Source: Nosema muscidifuracis
Taxonomy: Eukaryota > Microsporidia > Nosematidae
Assembly: GCA_028335825.1 (NCBI GenBank)
Contig: JAIOKI010000003.1
Location: 744,001-808,000, forward strand
DNA length: 64,000 nucleotides
Reading direction: 5' to 3'
Positions 22,531 through 35,640 of the stretch are shown here, piece by piece. The position numbers and the translations under genes were made by a program. Each line of letters opens with the position of its first letter. The stretch's first letter is position 1. Under the pieces are notes generated by a model. It searched no databases. It was not told where the DNA came from and worked only from the letters and a program-made list of their open reading frames with translations.

Positions 22531-23640
22531 AGTAAGAGACCAAGTCTCATCTCTTTACTATCAGGGAGTACCTCAAAGCAAGGTATAACTTTGTAGGGGA
22601 GATAACCCACAAGATGCTAAGAGAAGCCCAAAGAACGGCGATTTACAACGAAATAGGTAAAAGAACAAACCATGGAAAGTTGTTTAAAGCTAAAGGGAAT
22701 GAATTAGTGAGCATCAGAGACTCCTCTACCTGGCTGGTAAAAGGGAACAACCAGGCTAGATCCGAGGCAATTTATTGCTTCCTGCAGGATAGGAATATAT
22801 TCTGTGGACAGGAAGGGCAATGCCCCCACTGTGGATCTCATAGGAAGACCGTGGATCATCTGGCTACCAAATGTGATCGAATGTTGGGTTTTGATTATAT
22901 GAAGCGACACAACGAGGTAGTTAGATGTATTCATCTCTTACTATGCAAGAAATATGGCTTTAAGAAGACTAATAAGATACGTGGCCACTCAGTACAAGAA
23001 ATAATTGAGAATGAAAGAGCTGAGATACGAGTGGACACAAGAGTATCAACTAGTATTAAAGTTAGCCATAATAAGCCTGATATTCTTGTATTTGACAAGA
23101 AGAAGAAAGAGATATTAATAGTGGAAGTTGGTATTACCAACCAGGATCGACTTACAATAGTTGAGAATGAGAAACTTAGAAAATACGATCTTCTTGCCAA
23201 TGAATTGGGATTAATTCATAAATCTCGAACAAGAATAGTTCCTTATGTCATGAAATGGGATGGAGTGGTAACCAAATACCACCAGAAGTATATCAGGGAG
23301 CTGGAAATCCTACCCTTCCTAGAAGCATACATCCAGTCTATTGTACTGAAGAAGACCTTAGAGTCTATCTCTTTGGATCGAAGACGAGGATATGACCAGG
23401 AAGATGCAGGAGAGGAAGAAGTGGTTAGAGCCGTAAGTGCACTAGCTGGGAAGGCAACTGCTGAAGACAGGAAAGTAACAGGGGACGAGCCAAAAGTAAT
23501 AATTGAGCTTTTGAGCGGTAAAAATACCACAGTAAACAAGAACTGTGAAGGGCTAGACCTGCCAAATGATATCAACCTGACTATTGAACGATTCTGAGCA
23601 GAAACAAATAACTCATTAAATTTAATTATATATCTGTATT
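22531..23640 (+). mobile_element. 5'-truncated LINE with restriction-like endonuclease
   Basis: The 3' end of a non-LTR retrotransposon of the R2/CRE/Dong-like class, whose single protein ends in a zinc knuckle and a restriction-like endonuclease. The left junction lies at about 22530, where the sequence shared with copy B stops. The reverse transcriptase half is absent, as expected from incomplete target-primed reverse transcription. The segment is visibly richer in G+C than anything around it. An imperfect hairpin (22531-22560) stands at the junction. The right end is uncertain, just past the stop at 23597. Confidence 0.75.
22614..23597 (+). CDS. LINE protein C-terminal part: zinc knuckle and endonuclease
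   Basis: A 327-codon open frame. Residues 70-87 form a CCHC knuckle, C-x2-C-x8-H-x4-C (CPHCGSHRKTVDHLATKC). Residues 150-175 carry the restriction-like endonuclease core KPDILVF…ILIVEVG, with D156 and E171 as probable metal ligands and Lys residues downstream that could complete the PD-(D/E)xK site. This order (knuckle, then endonuclease) is that of the C-terminus of R2-like LINE proteins, where the domain nicks the target DNA. The extreme C-terminus (about 260-327) is acidic and looks unstructured. The first Met is simply the first in the fragment: the true protein began in the missing reverse transcriptase part, so expression is doubtful. The frame has no breaks and base composition is unlike its neighbours, which together indicate recent insertion. 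Confidence 0.82.
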   Translation: MLREAQRTAIYNEIGKRTNHGKLFKAKGNELVSIRDSSTWLVKGNNQARSEAIYCFLQDRNIFCGQEGQCPHCGSHRKTVDHLATKCDRMLGFDYMKRHNEVVRCIHLLLCKKYGFKKTNKIRGHSVQEIIENERAEIRVDTRVSTSIKVSHNKPDILVFDKKKKEILIVEVGITNQDRLTIVENEKLRKYDLLANELGLIHKSRTRIVPYVMKWDGVVTKYHQKYIRELEILPFLEAYIQSIVLKKTLESISLDRRRGYDQEDAGEEEVVRAVSALAGKATAEDRKVTGDEPKVIIELLSGKNTTVNKNCEGLDLPNDINLTIERF

Positions 23641-23979
23641 ACATAACATGAATAAAATAATAAATTTTACATGATCTGATGTTTAGTAAAAATTATTTAT
23701 TAAGCATATATCAAGAATTTACTCTACATAGATAAAATATATTATAATTTTTATAATATAAAAAGTTTTTCATAGATGTTATTTGAGTAGTATGCAGAAA
23801 AATAAATATTTCTTTTAAGTATTATATCTCTTTATGTAAAACTTAGAATATTCTCTTAAAGTTTGTACTTTATTAATTATTATAAATAAGATTAATACAT
23901 CTCTTTAATTTTATATTTAATTTATTTTTCAGAATATATTTTTTTTGTTAAATTAAAAATACTTAAGAAAATATAATTA
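23641..23979. other. AT-rich spacer
   Basis: Between the LINE fragment and MULE copy B. No feature seen. Confidence 0.5.
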
Positions 23980-25470
23980 CTCATAGATTAAATTTTATAT
24001 ATTTATAAGATTATCTTTGCCTGCTTCTGTAAAATCATTTTAAGTTAATTTATTAATTAGTTGGTTTATGACTCTTATAATTATACCTATTAACAGATAG
24101 ATATTTAGATACATAAAATACTATCTTCAAAATAATGTTCCTCTTTATATTATATAAAAAAAGAAATCATTATATTCTTGACACTTCTTCCACTATTATT
24201 TCAATTAATAACAATGTCTAACCATATAGCTTGTCCAAAGTGAAAAAAACCCATATCTAAGCAAATTATAGACTTCTTCAAAATCTACTAAATGATTTCT
24301 AGACTAAAGACATTAAAATAAGTTTTATAAAATAGAAAACAATAGATCATGAGAAAGCTATGTCATTTATAATATCTAGGTATGATATGTACTAATAGAA
24401 ACTACTTGAAGAAAACCTTCATAAATATTCTATATCACAAACAACGACCATCTTTTATCCACAAATAAGATGAAGCTTTTGCCATCTGGTAAGTAAAATT
24501 CAGTAATATCAAAATTATCTTAATCTAAAATACTTGTAAATGGCATACAATCAGACTTCAATCCATACATAGAGATTAGTACGAATAATACAATTCTTGT
24601 CATTGTTTCATAAATCAACCTATAATGTAGCTTATACAAATAATGAATCAGCAAGTATTGCTTTTAATTTACAATTTAAGAATTCAGTAGTGTGTATATA
24701 CACAAAACTTGATTTAATAAGTCAACATCAAAAGTTTTAGCTTTTGCATTACGATATAAATTAAAGAATTGGCAATAAATTTTTCTATTGGTACATTGTC
24801 CTCTTTGTCTATAGATGTAATAATATATGTATAAGATTTCATTTCCTTTATTTTGTTTATCCAATAGAAATTCATAATAAAAGGGCAATTTATTTGACAT
24901 TTTGGAAAATCAATAAATAATATTAACAAAGAATGTATGGTTACTGTACTGTAGTTATCAAAAATATGTTAAAAACAAAATCTGGTATAATAACAAGCAT
25001 TCTCATAAAATCAATTCGAATGGCATTTAGGACTAAGTAATTATATTATATAGAATAATGATTAAATTCTGCATCAACAGAATTCATGTGCAAGTAGCTC
25101 ATAATAAGTTTAGAGCATTAATAAAAAGAAACATAATAATGAATTTCTTTACAAATAAATACAAAAAATATCCTGTTATGTTATATTATTATATAAAAAT
25201 TTTGTTATGACCACGTAGTTTTTTCGTAAGATGATAATTAAAATTTTTATTTTATTCAAATTGTAGAAGGATCATTCCAATTTTCTTTGTTTGGTCTTGA
25301 TATAACGTAACATTTATGTGCACAATATTCATACCTATTAAATATTGAATTTTTAACTTTGGCTGGTAATTTTTAGAAATGTGAATTATTAATTTAAGTT
25401 AAAAAATTATATTTTTAAAATTACTCACTTCATATTAAATATATGTTTAATATTAGTACAATACTTTGAA
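23980..25470 (-). mobile_element. Mutator-like (MULE) transposon relic, copy B
   Basis: Near-duplicate of copy A (21040-22530). It keeps the same DFE and FHFGQAIW-type text at about 24225-24300 and short open pieces (for example 24676-24900, starting MSNKLPFYYEFLLDKQ). The part from about 24430 rightwards is also shared with 54785-55870, together with the gene that follows. It is truncated at its 3' (left) end relative to copies at 48.8 and 61.8 kb and has many stops. Confidence 0.6.
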
Positions 25471-26017
25471 ACAATCAATTTATCTATGTATAATCAACTA
25501 TAAATAGAAGATGAAATTCTACTCTTCTAAAAATAATAAAGTATTTAAATTATCAATCATTATTGTTATATAATTTATTGGATTATCTACAGTGTCTCAA
25601 ATTATAAATTATAAAATCAGAATTTAAATACGTAATTTTTAATTTATCATTATCAATCAAACATCTTGAATTTATAAAATTTAATTTCTTTAATCATAAG
25701 CATTCTGAAGACAAAAAGAAAATTATTATCTCTGTATCTGACATATATAAATGTTTGATATATTTTTAATTTAAATGATAAATTTTTATTTGTAAATTAA
25801 AATTACACAACAATTACATAAAAATAAAATATTATATTAATTATGATATATTTATTATTTTCTAACTACAATAAAAAATTGCAAAAATATATTCTTATAG
25901 TTTTTAAATTAAAAATAAGAATTCTTTATTTCTTTATTTCTAACATATCTATGATTTTTTATTTGTCAATTTTAAATTAAAAAAAAAATTAATTTATTTT
26001 TAAAAATATAAATTTGA

Positions 26018-26031
26018 AATTTTTTTACCCC
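26018..26031 (+). promoter_or_regulatory. Secreted-family promoter block
   Basis: ATAAATTTGAAATTTTTTTACCCCATC leads into the ATG at 26035. The same layout precedes the 544-aa gene (56437-56456), and looser versions precede the 541-, 448- and 118-aa genes. The block ends 4 nt before the ATG. Confidence 0.5.
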
Positions 26032-26034
26032 ATC

Positions 26035-27700
26035 ATGAAATTTTTTGCTTTACTATATTTAATATCAATTGCTACATCTGATTTGAAAAAAGAAAAACGA
26101 AAAAGTTTATCTAAAGTAATTTCGAAGAAAGCTGATAATTTGAAAAAAGAAATTTCGAAGCAAAAAGATAATTTGAAAAATAAATACAAGAAGTTTTTAG
26201 ATGATTTAGATGAAAAATGATAATTTGAAAAAGAAATACGAGAGGTTTTTAAATTATTTCAAAGAAAACTGATTCAGGAGATTTTGTATTTATAAGCAAA
26301 GACTGTAATCTTCCAATGCATGTACTAAAGATCCGTAAATCACTGATTTTCTGATATAGATAAGTTTTTTTATATTGTTAAAAATAAGGAAACTATTAAA
26401 TATAAAGATCTAATCTATAATTTAATTAAAAATCTTTCAAATTATTCTCGTTTTATTAATTATAATAAAGTTACTAAGTCATATTTAATATACAATAAAG
26501 ACGTGAAAAATAATTCATTTTCAAAAAACTCATACAATAATAGAAAATCATATTCTAATCTAAGCTATTTAAAAGGTTGTGATTATTTTGATTTAAATTT
26601 TAGATTAACTCAAGATAGTAAAAATACATTTATATACAGTATTGACATGAATGAATTTAATTACAAAAAATATCTAGAGTATCATATCAAAAAGTATTCT
26701 AATTATAAGGATGAAAAATTAAACGAAATATTACGATTATCATCATTAATAAATATTTCCCGTATTTATATTGATATGAAAGATGATATAGTTAAGTCAA
26801 GAGCAAAAAAATTTGATAAATGCAGAAAAATAACAGAATCTAATGAAAATGGTGTATTTGTTCAAGATGATACTTTAAACCATAATGAGTCTTTAGCTAA
26901 CTCTAGTAAAAAATAAGATCAAAATCTTCAAGTAAGATTATTTAATGATAAAATATTTACGAATTGGTATTCTTATTTCAAAAACAATAATTGTATCGAT
27001 GAAGATGTTTTTGAAGAAATAAAGATTTTTTTTCGAAACTTGTCAAAATAGCAGCGTAGAAAATATTGAAAGTATTTTAAGATTTTTTTACCTTATAAAA
27101 GATAGTAATTTATACAAGGATATTTTAATAAATATTTTATCTAATAAAGGAAAATCTAGAAATTTGATAATGTATGAAATTCTATTCACCTTAGATTTAG
27201 TTGAAAAATGTAATAATAAACTAAATCTTGATTACGTTAATCCTAAATTAATCAAAGAAAATGATAATTCTGAATCTGAATATTACGAAAAACTTTCTCA
27301 GTTTATCATTGATGAAATTAGCTATAAACCTGATAATATTTCAAGTGTCTTTTTTGATCTATCAATGTATTTTGAAATGTGTGATATGTACGAGAAAAAA
27401 AAAAATAAAGATAATATTTCTAATGATACAGTGATGTTATTTAATTTCTTCGAAAGTGTAAAAAATAAATTGAAGAATACTTTTGATCACATTATATTTT
27501 GCATAAATCAATTCTATTCCAAGTTTTATCTTAAAGAAAAAAACTCTAAAGATTATATCAATATTTATTCGTTAATATTTAAAGATATTAAATCGGAATT
27601 AATGAATTTAATTAAATATAAAAATGGCAACAATCAGACTGAAGTTATTTATGATGATATTTATAAATTGTTAGATGATCATAAAAAAAATATTAATTAA
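26035..27700 (+). pseudogene. Broken copy of the ~540-aa secreted family gene
   Basis: Co-linear with the intact gene at 56457-58091 over its whole length, but disrupted. Open pieces are 26035-26220, 26503-26916 and 27164-27700. Stops and frame changes lie between them, near 26221-26500, 26914 and 27030-27160. The ATG at 26035, behind the CCCC box, is the natural start (MKFFALLYLISIATS, a signal peptide). An open frame can be extended upstream to 26014 only by using TTG. Near the break at 26100-26250 a short unit encoding D-N-L-K-K has been repeated three times, absent from the intact copy, so local repeat expansion may have started the decay. The C-terminal piece (178 codons from 27164) is still very close to the intact paralogue, implying recent loss. 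Confidence 0.8.
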
Positions 27701-27840
27701 ACAATTTATTTTAATTTTAACTATTTATTAAATAAAAATAGAGTATTTAGTAATTATAGCCATATACTAATATTTTGTATTTATTTTTTTATGCTCTACA
27801 ACCAAAAATTAAATGGTGAGCAAGATGAATTATTGGATTA

Positions 27841-30800
27841 AATCTAATTAACAGTATTGATGGTAATTAATTGAGTTATTACAGAAAATATTTATATCTT
27901 GTATAAAATAGAATACAAATATATTCTTTTTCATATTGTTTCCTTTGTGTTGTATGAAGAATTGTTGCTGAAAAACATATTTATTCTTCTGGGGTTCCTT
28001 TTTATAATTATTTAGACTGATAAATTAAATCAGCAAGAAAACTTAAACTGATCCAAGTAATTGACTTTGTTTCTTTATAGACGTATCAGTCCCCAAAAAT
28101 TACATATTGATAAAAAAAAGATATACCAATAAAATAATTTATATAGAAAGAATCTTTATATTATCTTCTTGCAAGCGCAATCTTGTTGTTTTTTATATCA
28201 TATATAAAATCTTTAGAGTATCATTGACTAATTCCATCAATTAAGATAATAAAAATTGAGTATAAATGCATATCATCAAGATAATTAATTTACTTAAATC
28301 TACAATTATTCCATACAAATAACTAGTCTATGATATTTTCCTATAAATAGGCATATAATCATTTTCTGTTATATCAAAAGAACCTTGTATAATCTCATAG
28401 ATTTTAACATTAAATGTTTCTTAAAGATGCTTTACTCATATTTCTATCAACTAGTTGTGTAAATATAGGAGATAAAAGAAGTGAAGAACAGAATATGCTT
28501 ATCATAAATAGTACTAATTTTATTTTTATTTAAAGGATAATATTATATGCTTAATATATCTAAGAATTTATATTAAACTGTATTATTTCATCTTTTGGTA
28601 ATTATTTTACATATTCATTGAACTATTAAAATATTACAAAATAATGAAAATAATTGACATTAATAATATGTGATGTTCAATATCTCATCTATCAAAAAAT
28701 TTATAAATCATGACATGAATAAATAAATACTGAGTCAAAATATTAATGATCTGTATAAATAGACATGTACATCTAAATGAAGATTTAAGAAATTAATAAA
28801 AAATATATTTATGTATAGAAGAGTTATAAAAACTAAAACATATTATCATTTTAGTAGAAAATTTATTAATTTTCTATAAAAAATATCATCTTTTTTATAT
28901 TTTATATTGACTTTTAAGATGTATAGTAAAATAACTTGATAAAAAGTTTAATTAGATAATATTAATATTTATCTCGTTATTAGCTCTTATGATCATAATT
29001 CATAATCCTATCTTAAATATATAATATTTAGCTATTCTTTTTACTCAAAATATTATTTCTCGTATTTCCAAAAAATAGATTTTGTTCTCTTCATATTACT
29101 AGTTTTCTAATGATTTTGTATATATCCTCATGAAAAGATTAGTGTCGTAAAATCAAAAATTTCTTATTACATACATCATTGAAATAGTTAAAATATACCA
29201 CTTTTAAGTTAGATAGTGCGTCATTATATGTTTACAAGTTAAAATAAAATTATACGTTTAATTTTAATTAACATCATATAAAATCTTTAAAAAGATTCTG
29301 ATAATTTTTGCCTAATAGGTTATAAATGAATCATATATTCAATTAACACTCTCTAGATGATAGAATGTAGTACACCTATAAGGAATAGCTATATATAAAA
29401 GACGTAATTTGAATTTATAAAGGTAATAAAAATTAAATATGAGTGATTATTATAGCTGTATTAAATGTTAAATTATAGAATTCGGTTAGTCAATTGAATC
29501 AATAAGCACAATATTCAAATAACTTATCAGAAGTATTTTTATTTAATTATCATCTCATATTTAAAGATTTTCTCTCATGGTAAATTAATTGATTTTTATA
29601 ATGCCGAAAATCTTCATATAGTCGAACATAAAAAATAATATGTGCGTTAAGAATCAAAAAAAAAAGAGATTTATATAATCTTAAGATAAACACAGAAGAA
29701 ATAATATCATGTAAAAGAATAAAATTATGAAGGTTACAGAAACATGATTTTCTATCAAAAATATCGTAGAATCATTAAATATTTTATGTGTTAAAAAATA
29801 TTAAGAACATATAGATATAGAAGAAATAAAAAGACTAATGAAATATTTAATTATCATTTTAAAGTTACATGGCTGAATAAAATAAGTCATTTAAAGAAAC
29901 ATAAATATTTTCATCTTAAATAATTTCTTTATGGTTATATAAATATATATTACCTAATATTATGAGAATAGTTTATAATTTTAAAGATGATCTTTATAAT
30001 ATACGATTACACCCCACTGACAGAAATAAAAATGTCAATAGATTCAAGATTCTTTTAGAGATTTAGAATTGTGAAATTCTGATATACAAATCATTTTTTA
30101 TTTGTACATATTAGTGTCTATATGATAAAGACCTAGATAGATTTTTATTTAAATTAATGTAAGCACAAAAAGATACAAACAAATCAATGTTAATTAAAAA
30201 ATTAAAAATCTATTTTTTTAAATTGATAACAAATTAGGCATCTAAGATATTAAAAATTACAATGTGTAGATATATGATGAATCTTAGTTATATTTAATTG
30301 ATATTAAAAATAATACAAAAGCATTTAATAATATCAAAAAAGCATCATTCTTGGAATTGATATATTCGATGAAGATTCAAGGGCTTTATGAGTCAAATTA
30401 AATGTAATAGAAATGTTGAAAAATTAAAGTATGAGTGAATAAGAAATATGCATGTTATACTCAAAATACTAATAAAAAGATAAAATTAATCTGACATAGA
30501 TAATTGTATAATTTAATATTAGTTCAAATATAAACATAAAAAAGAAAATACATACTTTTATATTTATTATCATTTAATATATCAAACAAATCCATTGAAT
30601 TTACAATTATATTAACAATTAATAAACACAAATATACACATGATGAAAAATATATAATTACAGATATAGAGTGTGAAAATAATTATATTTACAAAATTAC
30701 ATGACCATTATTGTATTTAAGATTCTGTAAGAAAATAATTAGAAGATGTCAGATTACGTCTCACATATAAATAAAACATTTAATCAATCCACGTCATAAA

Positions 30801-31740
30801 TCTAATTAAAAATCTATATTAGAGAAAATACTTCTAAGGAAGAATAACCTTAGTAAATTAAAGTAAAAAAGGTAAATATTCAACTTTTGTAAAATCTATA
30901 ATTATAAAAATCAATTAAACGAAGGATATATTTATGATATTATAAAGTGAGGGTGTATAAAAATTATTAAGATATAATGTGAATAAATAAATAGCATATA
31001 TACTAAACTATATAAAATATTTTATACACCTTGACTTGTCATGTTAGAGATACGTAATATTTCATTTATCATAATTTTACATTATTATAATATAGAGTAA
31101 AAATCTAATTAACAATAAATAGACATTTATAAGGTAAAATTTTATAATTAATATATCTATTAGTAGTGTTATTTGATTAAAAAATTATATATGCTCTAAT
31201 CGAGATGAACTTTAATATCTTTAAATCAAATTCTATAGAATTCAAACATTTGATGATAAGCTTTAATGATATTATAATGATTATAGTAAAAATATTTTAC
31301 GATGACAAGGTCACATCACAACACTTGAAATTAAGAGGTATCAATCAATCTTGATGAGTAATCTATTTTTAACAAATACATCAAAACTTAAAATAACATC
31401 ACATTCACAAATCTAGATCGTCATTTATCTTAATAAAGTTTATATTTAATCCATATTAAATCTTTTTAAATTAGTGAAAAAAATCTTCCCTATATTTCTA
31501 CTTTTATTACATTATCTAAGCTAATATTTATCAATATATTTCATATTAGAATTACAATGATACAAAGAAGTAGTGTGATATTATTTCCTCTTCTAAAATA
31601 TACTTTCTAATTTTTACAGTCAAAGATAAAGGTTTGAACAATAGATTTTCTATGTATTTAGTCAATATTATCTAAATTCATCTGTATATTGTACTAATTG
31701 AAAAATGATTTACTTCTTGTATAAACCAATGAATAAAAAT
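27841..31740. other. Gene-free AT-rich stretch with faint element-like traces
   Basis: No intact gene. Stop-laden throughout. Parts near 28.2-28.5 kb (minus) and 30.0-30.2 kb (plus) have faint coding-like texture that could be very old mobile-element remnants, but I cannot name them with confidence. Confidence 0.4.
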
Positions 31741-31749
31741 CTAGATTCT

Positions 31750-33190
31750 TACTTGGCTTAATTCACGAAAATATCTAAATCAATTAATTTTTATTATGCC
31801 ATATTTCTTGCACATAATGAATTTTTCTAGTCACTTCTTCATTTATTCAGATGTTGGCTTTATAATTCTTTAAACCAACTTACCATGAGCTCTTAAAAAA
31901 TTTCATTTTATTCAACATTTCCAAGTTTCACTTTATGTTCATTATTCACCAAACTTGAGAAAACATCAACATGTGATATTTCGTTTTTGATTCTACAGAT
32001 AAATTTCATCAAATCATGACATGTGATTATTCTGTTAATGCTTCTAAGACACATGATCAGTAAATACTATAAACTCTATTCTCAGCAATACACATAACAT
32101 TTTTTTATGTAAATGAGTGATTTAATTTTACTGCTTGTATCTTCATTATCTAATATATGACTTAATACTACTCTTAGACCTTTATTAGAATATGAAATAT
32201 CTTTTTAAACCTTCACTTTATTTAAATTTATTTTCACACGTCTTATTATAAAGATATAATTTATCTGTACAATTCTTTATTAATCTCCTATATACTCTTA
32301 ATAATGCCATTATGATCTCTACCTGTTTTAATATAATTTTTAGGGTTATTTACAATCAGATCAGCTTGATCAAATTTATTTATTATATCACCTGTATGTA
32401 TCAATACAACTATTTCTATGCCACTTATATGTCTTGTTATAAAAAATCTATAAAATGTTCTTTACAATATATTATCTATGTGTAGCAAAAAAAATAAATA
32501 TCCTTTTTCATTAGCTTATTCAATTTGTCGAAATATTATTTCATTATTTCTGAGCACTAGTCTTACATTATTGAACCATGACTATTTTGATGTGATATAT
32601 CCATTTTTAATCATAATATAACAATGTAGTGTAATATACCTTTTTCTTCTATCATTTACATAATTTCTTAATCACTTCTAATGATTTGTACTCTAAGCTA
32701 ATGAACTTATCATATCTATACATTATTTTATTTTCAAAAATTATGATCTAAGTCTTTATCAGTACTAATTACATTCATTCTCAAGATATTTCCTTAATAT
32801 AACTTTATGAATAATCGTTAAATATTACATATACATTTTTAATGATTAGTTATTAAGTTCCTCTAAAATATAATTAGTATTTCTCATGATTTAATATCTA
32901 GCTTTCTGATTTAATTCTTAATATATTTATCTCAACTAAAAATAATTCTACATAAAAATCTTCACTTAAGTTTCTAATAATTTTAGTGGATTCATCTTTT
33001 CTATATGTATATTAGTTAAACCTAACTAGAGTAGACATATTTAAGCTTTTGTTCCTACAATCACTATAATTCAGCTTTCTTATAAATTTGATATTTTAGA
33101 ATTAATCAATTTTGAGAACATTCCTTGAATTCGTTAGAGGAAAACCTGCACTATTTCTAAAATTCTCTATACATATATTAATATTATATT
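31750..33190 (-). pseudogene. Decayed coding-like region behind an orphan CCCC box
   Basis: The minus strand has coding-like texture broken by many stops, starting just after an orphan promoter-like block at 33191-33215. Family not recognised with confidence. A retroelement origin is possible because of a faint RNase H-like phrase near 32.0 kb. A decayed secreted-family gene is the alternative suggested by the promoter. Confidence 0.28.
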
Positions 33191-33215
33191 GGGGTAAAAT
33201 TTTTTAAAAATATAA
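33191..33215 (-). promoter_or_regulatory. Orphan secreted-gene-type promoter block
   Basis: On the minus strand TATATTTTTAAAAAATTTTACCCCA matches the block in front of the secreted-family genes, but no ATG with an open frame follows. It probably marks the start of a dead gene. Confidence 0.4.
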
Positions 33216-35020
33216 ATTATCAGTTGACTAGACATAAAACGTTTCCATTCTCAGAACAGCAATAAATTTTTGTTATTTGGGATTAGAAAAAAATAAATGT
33301 AAATTATTTATATATGAATTAGATAGACAAGAGAATAATAAAAAAATTATTATCTTCTTAATTTTGTAATATTATGAAGATAGCATAAAATTATATATTC
33401 ATCTACTATATTATTGATAAAATTATATATTTTAGAATTTCTTATGTGTTTATATATGTTAATGATTTAAGAGAATATATAGATAGATATAAAATATTAT
33501 TCATATATGAAAATCCAATAAAATCATTTATTTTCTAAGGATGATATTTCAAATAAAAATCATTATTTATATGTTTATGAGGGACTAGTTTTTATTTCAA
33601 GGGTCAGATATAATTAAATATATTGTAGGATGAGTTATGCAATACAATATATGATATATTTATAAATTAAAAATACAAATAAGAAAAATAAAATATTCAA
33701 GATTACTTCTTAAATGACTAATGAATGAACTTTCATAGTAATCAACTATAAAACAATAGAATATCTTTGTGATAAAAATCTTCTCAATAAATAAGTTTTT
33801 TATATTCTTTATAAATTAATTCATATATATTTATAAAAATCTAACTTGCTGTAATGCATAAGAAGATAAACAGACACCAGTGTCAACTCACAGGCTAAAC
33901 AATCACCAATTTCAAACCTACATATTTAGCTTTCAAAGATCAACATCTTAAGGAACTTACTTAGTTCATAAAGTCTCCCTGTAATTAATACCACAAAAAG
34001 ACAATTAAATTTTTATCTATTCTTATTGTAGAAAATTACTGATTATATCTAATAAAAGAGGTTTAACAAGTATCAAAGAATTGTAATCAATTTTGATAAA
34101 ATTTTAATTTCCTTATATTATTAAAATATTATTCATCTACAAAGTTTTGTATATAAAAAAGATTTTTAAAATTTTTTCATATGTTGTTCTTTTTAATATA
34201 TAATGTCAGAAATAAATTAATAAAATTCATACCCATATTGAATTTTTTATTTTTTTACATTCTGTTTATTTTTAGTACAGAAGATTCATCTCAGGGTTAT
34301 TTGTAATCAAAGAGATACTTCAAAGTAAATATTACTCACCTATTGATTTATGATATATTACATCATGATGAAGATAATTTTGTATACAATATAAGATATT
34401 AAAAAATTACAAATTTAATGATGATTATCTATTTTTAAACACTTATATTGATATTAGATAAAAATCATACAACTTTAATTTCATATATCATATAGAGAAA
34501 AAATAATTATTTCATAAATCATAGTAGCATATATATTCTTACAATTGACATTTTCTTCTTGTTTAATAAAACTATTTGTATGTTTCATTATGATGACAAA
34601 CTAATCAAGGTAAGTTAAAATATTTAATAGAAAGTAGAGAAGAAAATTATATAATTTATAAATATATATTACTAGAAATAAAGAAGAATTGTATTTTTTC
34701 TAAATATCTTTTAGATTGATATATTCTATAATTTTAATAATATTGATCAAATATTTAAATATATGAATTTGATTTAGGAAATTAAATCTAAAATTTTATC
34801 AAATTACAGAAGCAATATCATATTTAGTATATATTTATTTACTCAATCAAACATAGAAGTATTAAATAATTTATTACCTTTGTACAAGAGTATATTGTCC
34901 CAATGAATGTAGAAATAAGAGCATATGTAAGTAAAGTATAACAAGATCATAATTTACAATATATATAAAATCATAAAAGATGCATATTTATGATCTTCAT
35001 GTCAATCACTCAATATTCCT
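33216..35020. other. AT-rich intergenic, no gene seen
   Basis: Homopolymer-rich and stop-laden. Contains the right-hand partner (about 33235-33320) of the weak dispersed similarity at 6045-6130. Otherwise empty. Confidence 0.5.
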
Positions 35021-35029
35021 TTACAATTA

Positions 35030-35640
35030 TAAATCTAGAATTAATACGTAAGTTTAATGATGCATTTCATCAATTTTTATTATTGATCTGAAATTTCTAA
35101 ATGATCTATTACCTAATTTAAAATATATTGATTTAAATTAAATTCATCAATCCCTGTAGATTTTAATATATCATGAATTTGATAAAAAATAAGTTGAATA
35201 AGTTTTATGAAACACTTGGGATAATTTTGACATTCTTCTTTTAGTTCATATACTGCACATTATAATTGATCATAATTACATAAATTTTCGATTCCCCTTG
35301 CAATTCTATCTCCTAGTGTTTGACAAAGACGATATTGTAAATGTACATTAGACCATCGGAAATTCTTATATTATAGTTATTACAATATACATATTTCTTT
35401 AATAAGAATAAATTATTAGTTGTCAAATAATGACAAATATGATCAAATTGAAAATCTAAAAATGAATCAGCAACACAATTATGATTACATAAAATATGTC
35501 TTGTAAATTGTATCATACATCTTGGAAAATTATTAAGAAAGTGTTCAATTTCAGAATTATTTATACATAAATTGGTTATTTAATTAACCAATTTCATATC
35601 ATATTTAAGCACTAAGTGATTTTCATTTATTTTAAATTTT
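35030..35640 (-). pseudogene. Cys-rich anchored family pseudogene
   Basis: The minus strand carries a clear fourth member of the family at 15862, 18390 and 51502. The open piece 35313-35516 (67 codons) has CMIQFTRH with following C-x2-C-type cysteines, then NIRISDGLMY, matching copies 1 and 2 position for position. Downstream, in a different frame near 35230-35290, the CAVYELKEEC landmark of the family is still legible. At least one frameshift and several stops separate these parts, and no membrane segment is recognisable at the end. A recognisable remnant of the upstream part extends to about 35560. It is dead but not very old. Confidence 0.72.

Larger units (their letters stand above)
24430..27840 (+). 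repeat. Segmental duplication, left copy
   Basis: About 3.4 kb that matches 54785-58232 from the MULE relic through the secreted-family gene to about 140 bp past its stop, in the same orientation. Both copies end at the phrase ATGAATTATTGGATT. Intergenic parts are conserved along with the gene, so this is a DNA-level duplication and not retrocopying. Confidence 0.85.

Noticed and set aside
22704-23575. Three minus-strand frames of 76-110 codons opposite the LINE frame
   Set aside because: Antisense shadows of the open LINE frame, with no start motif or domain.
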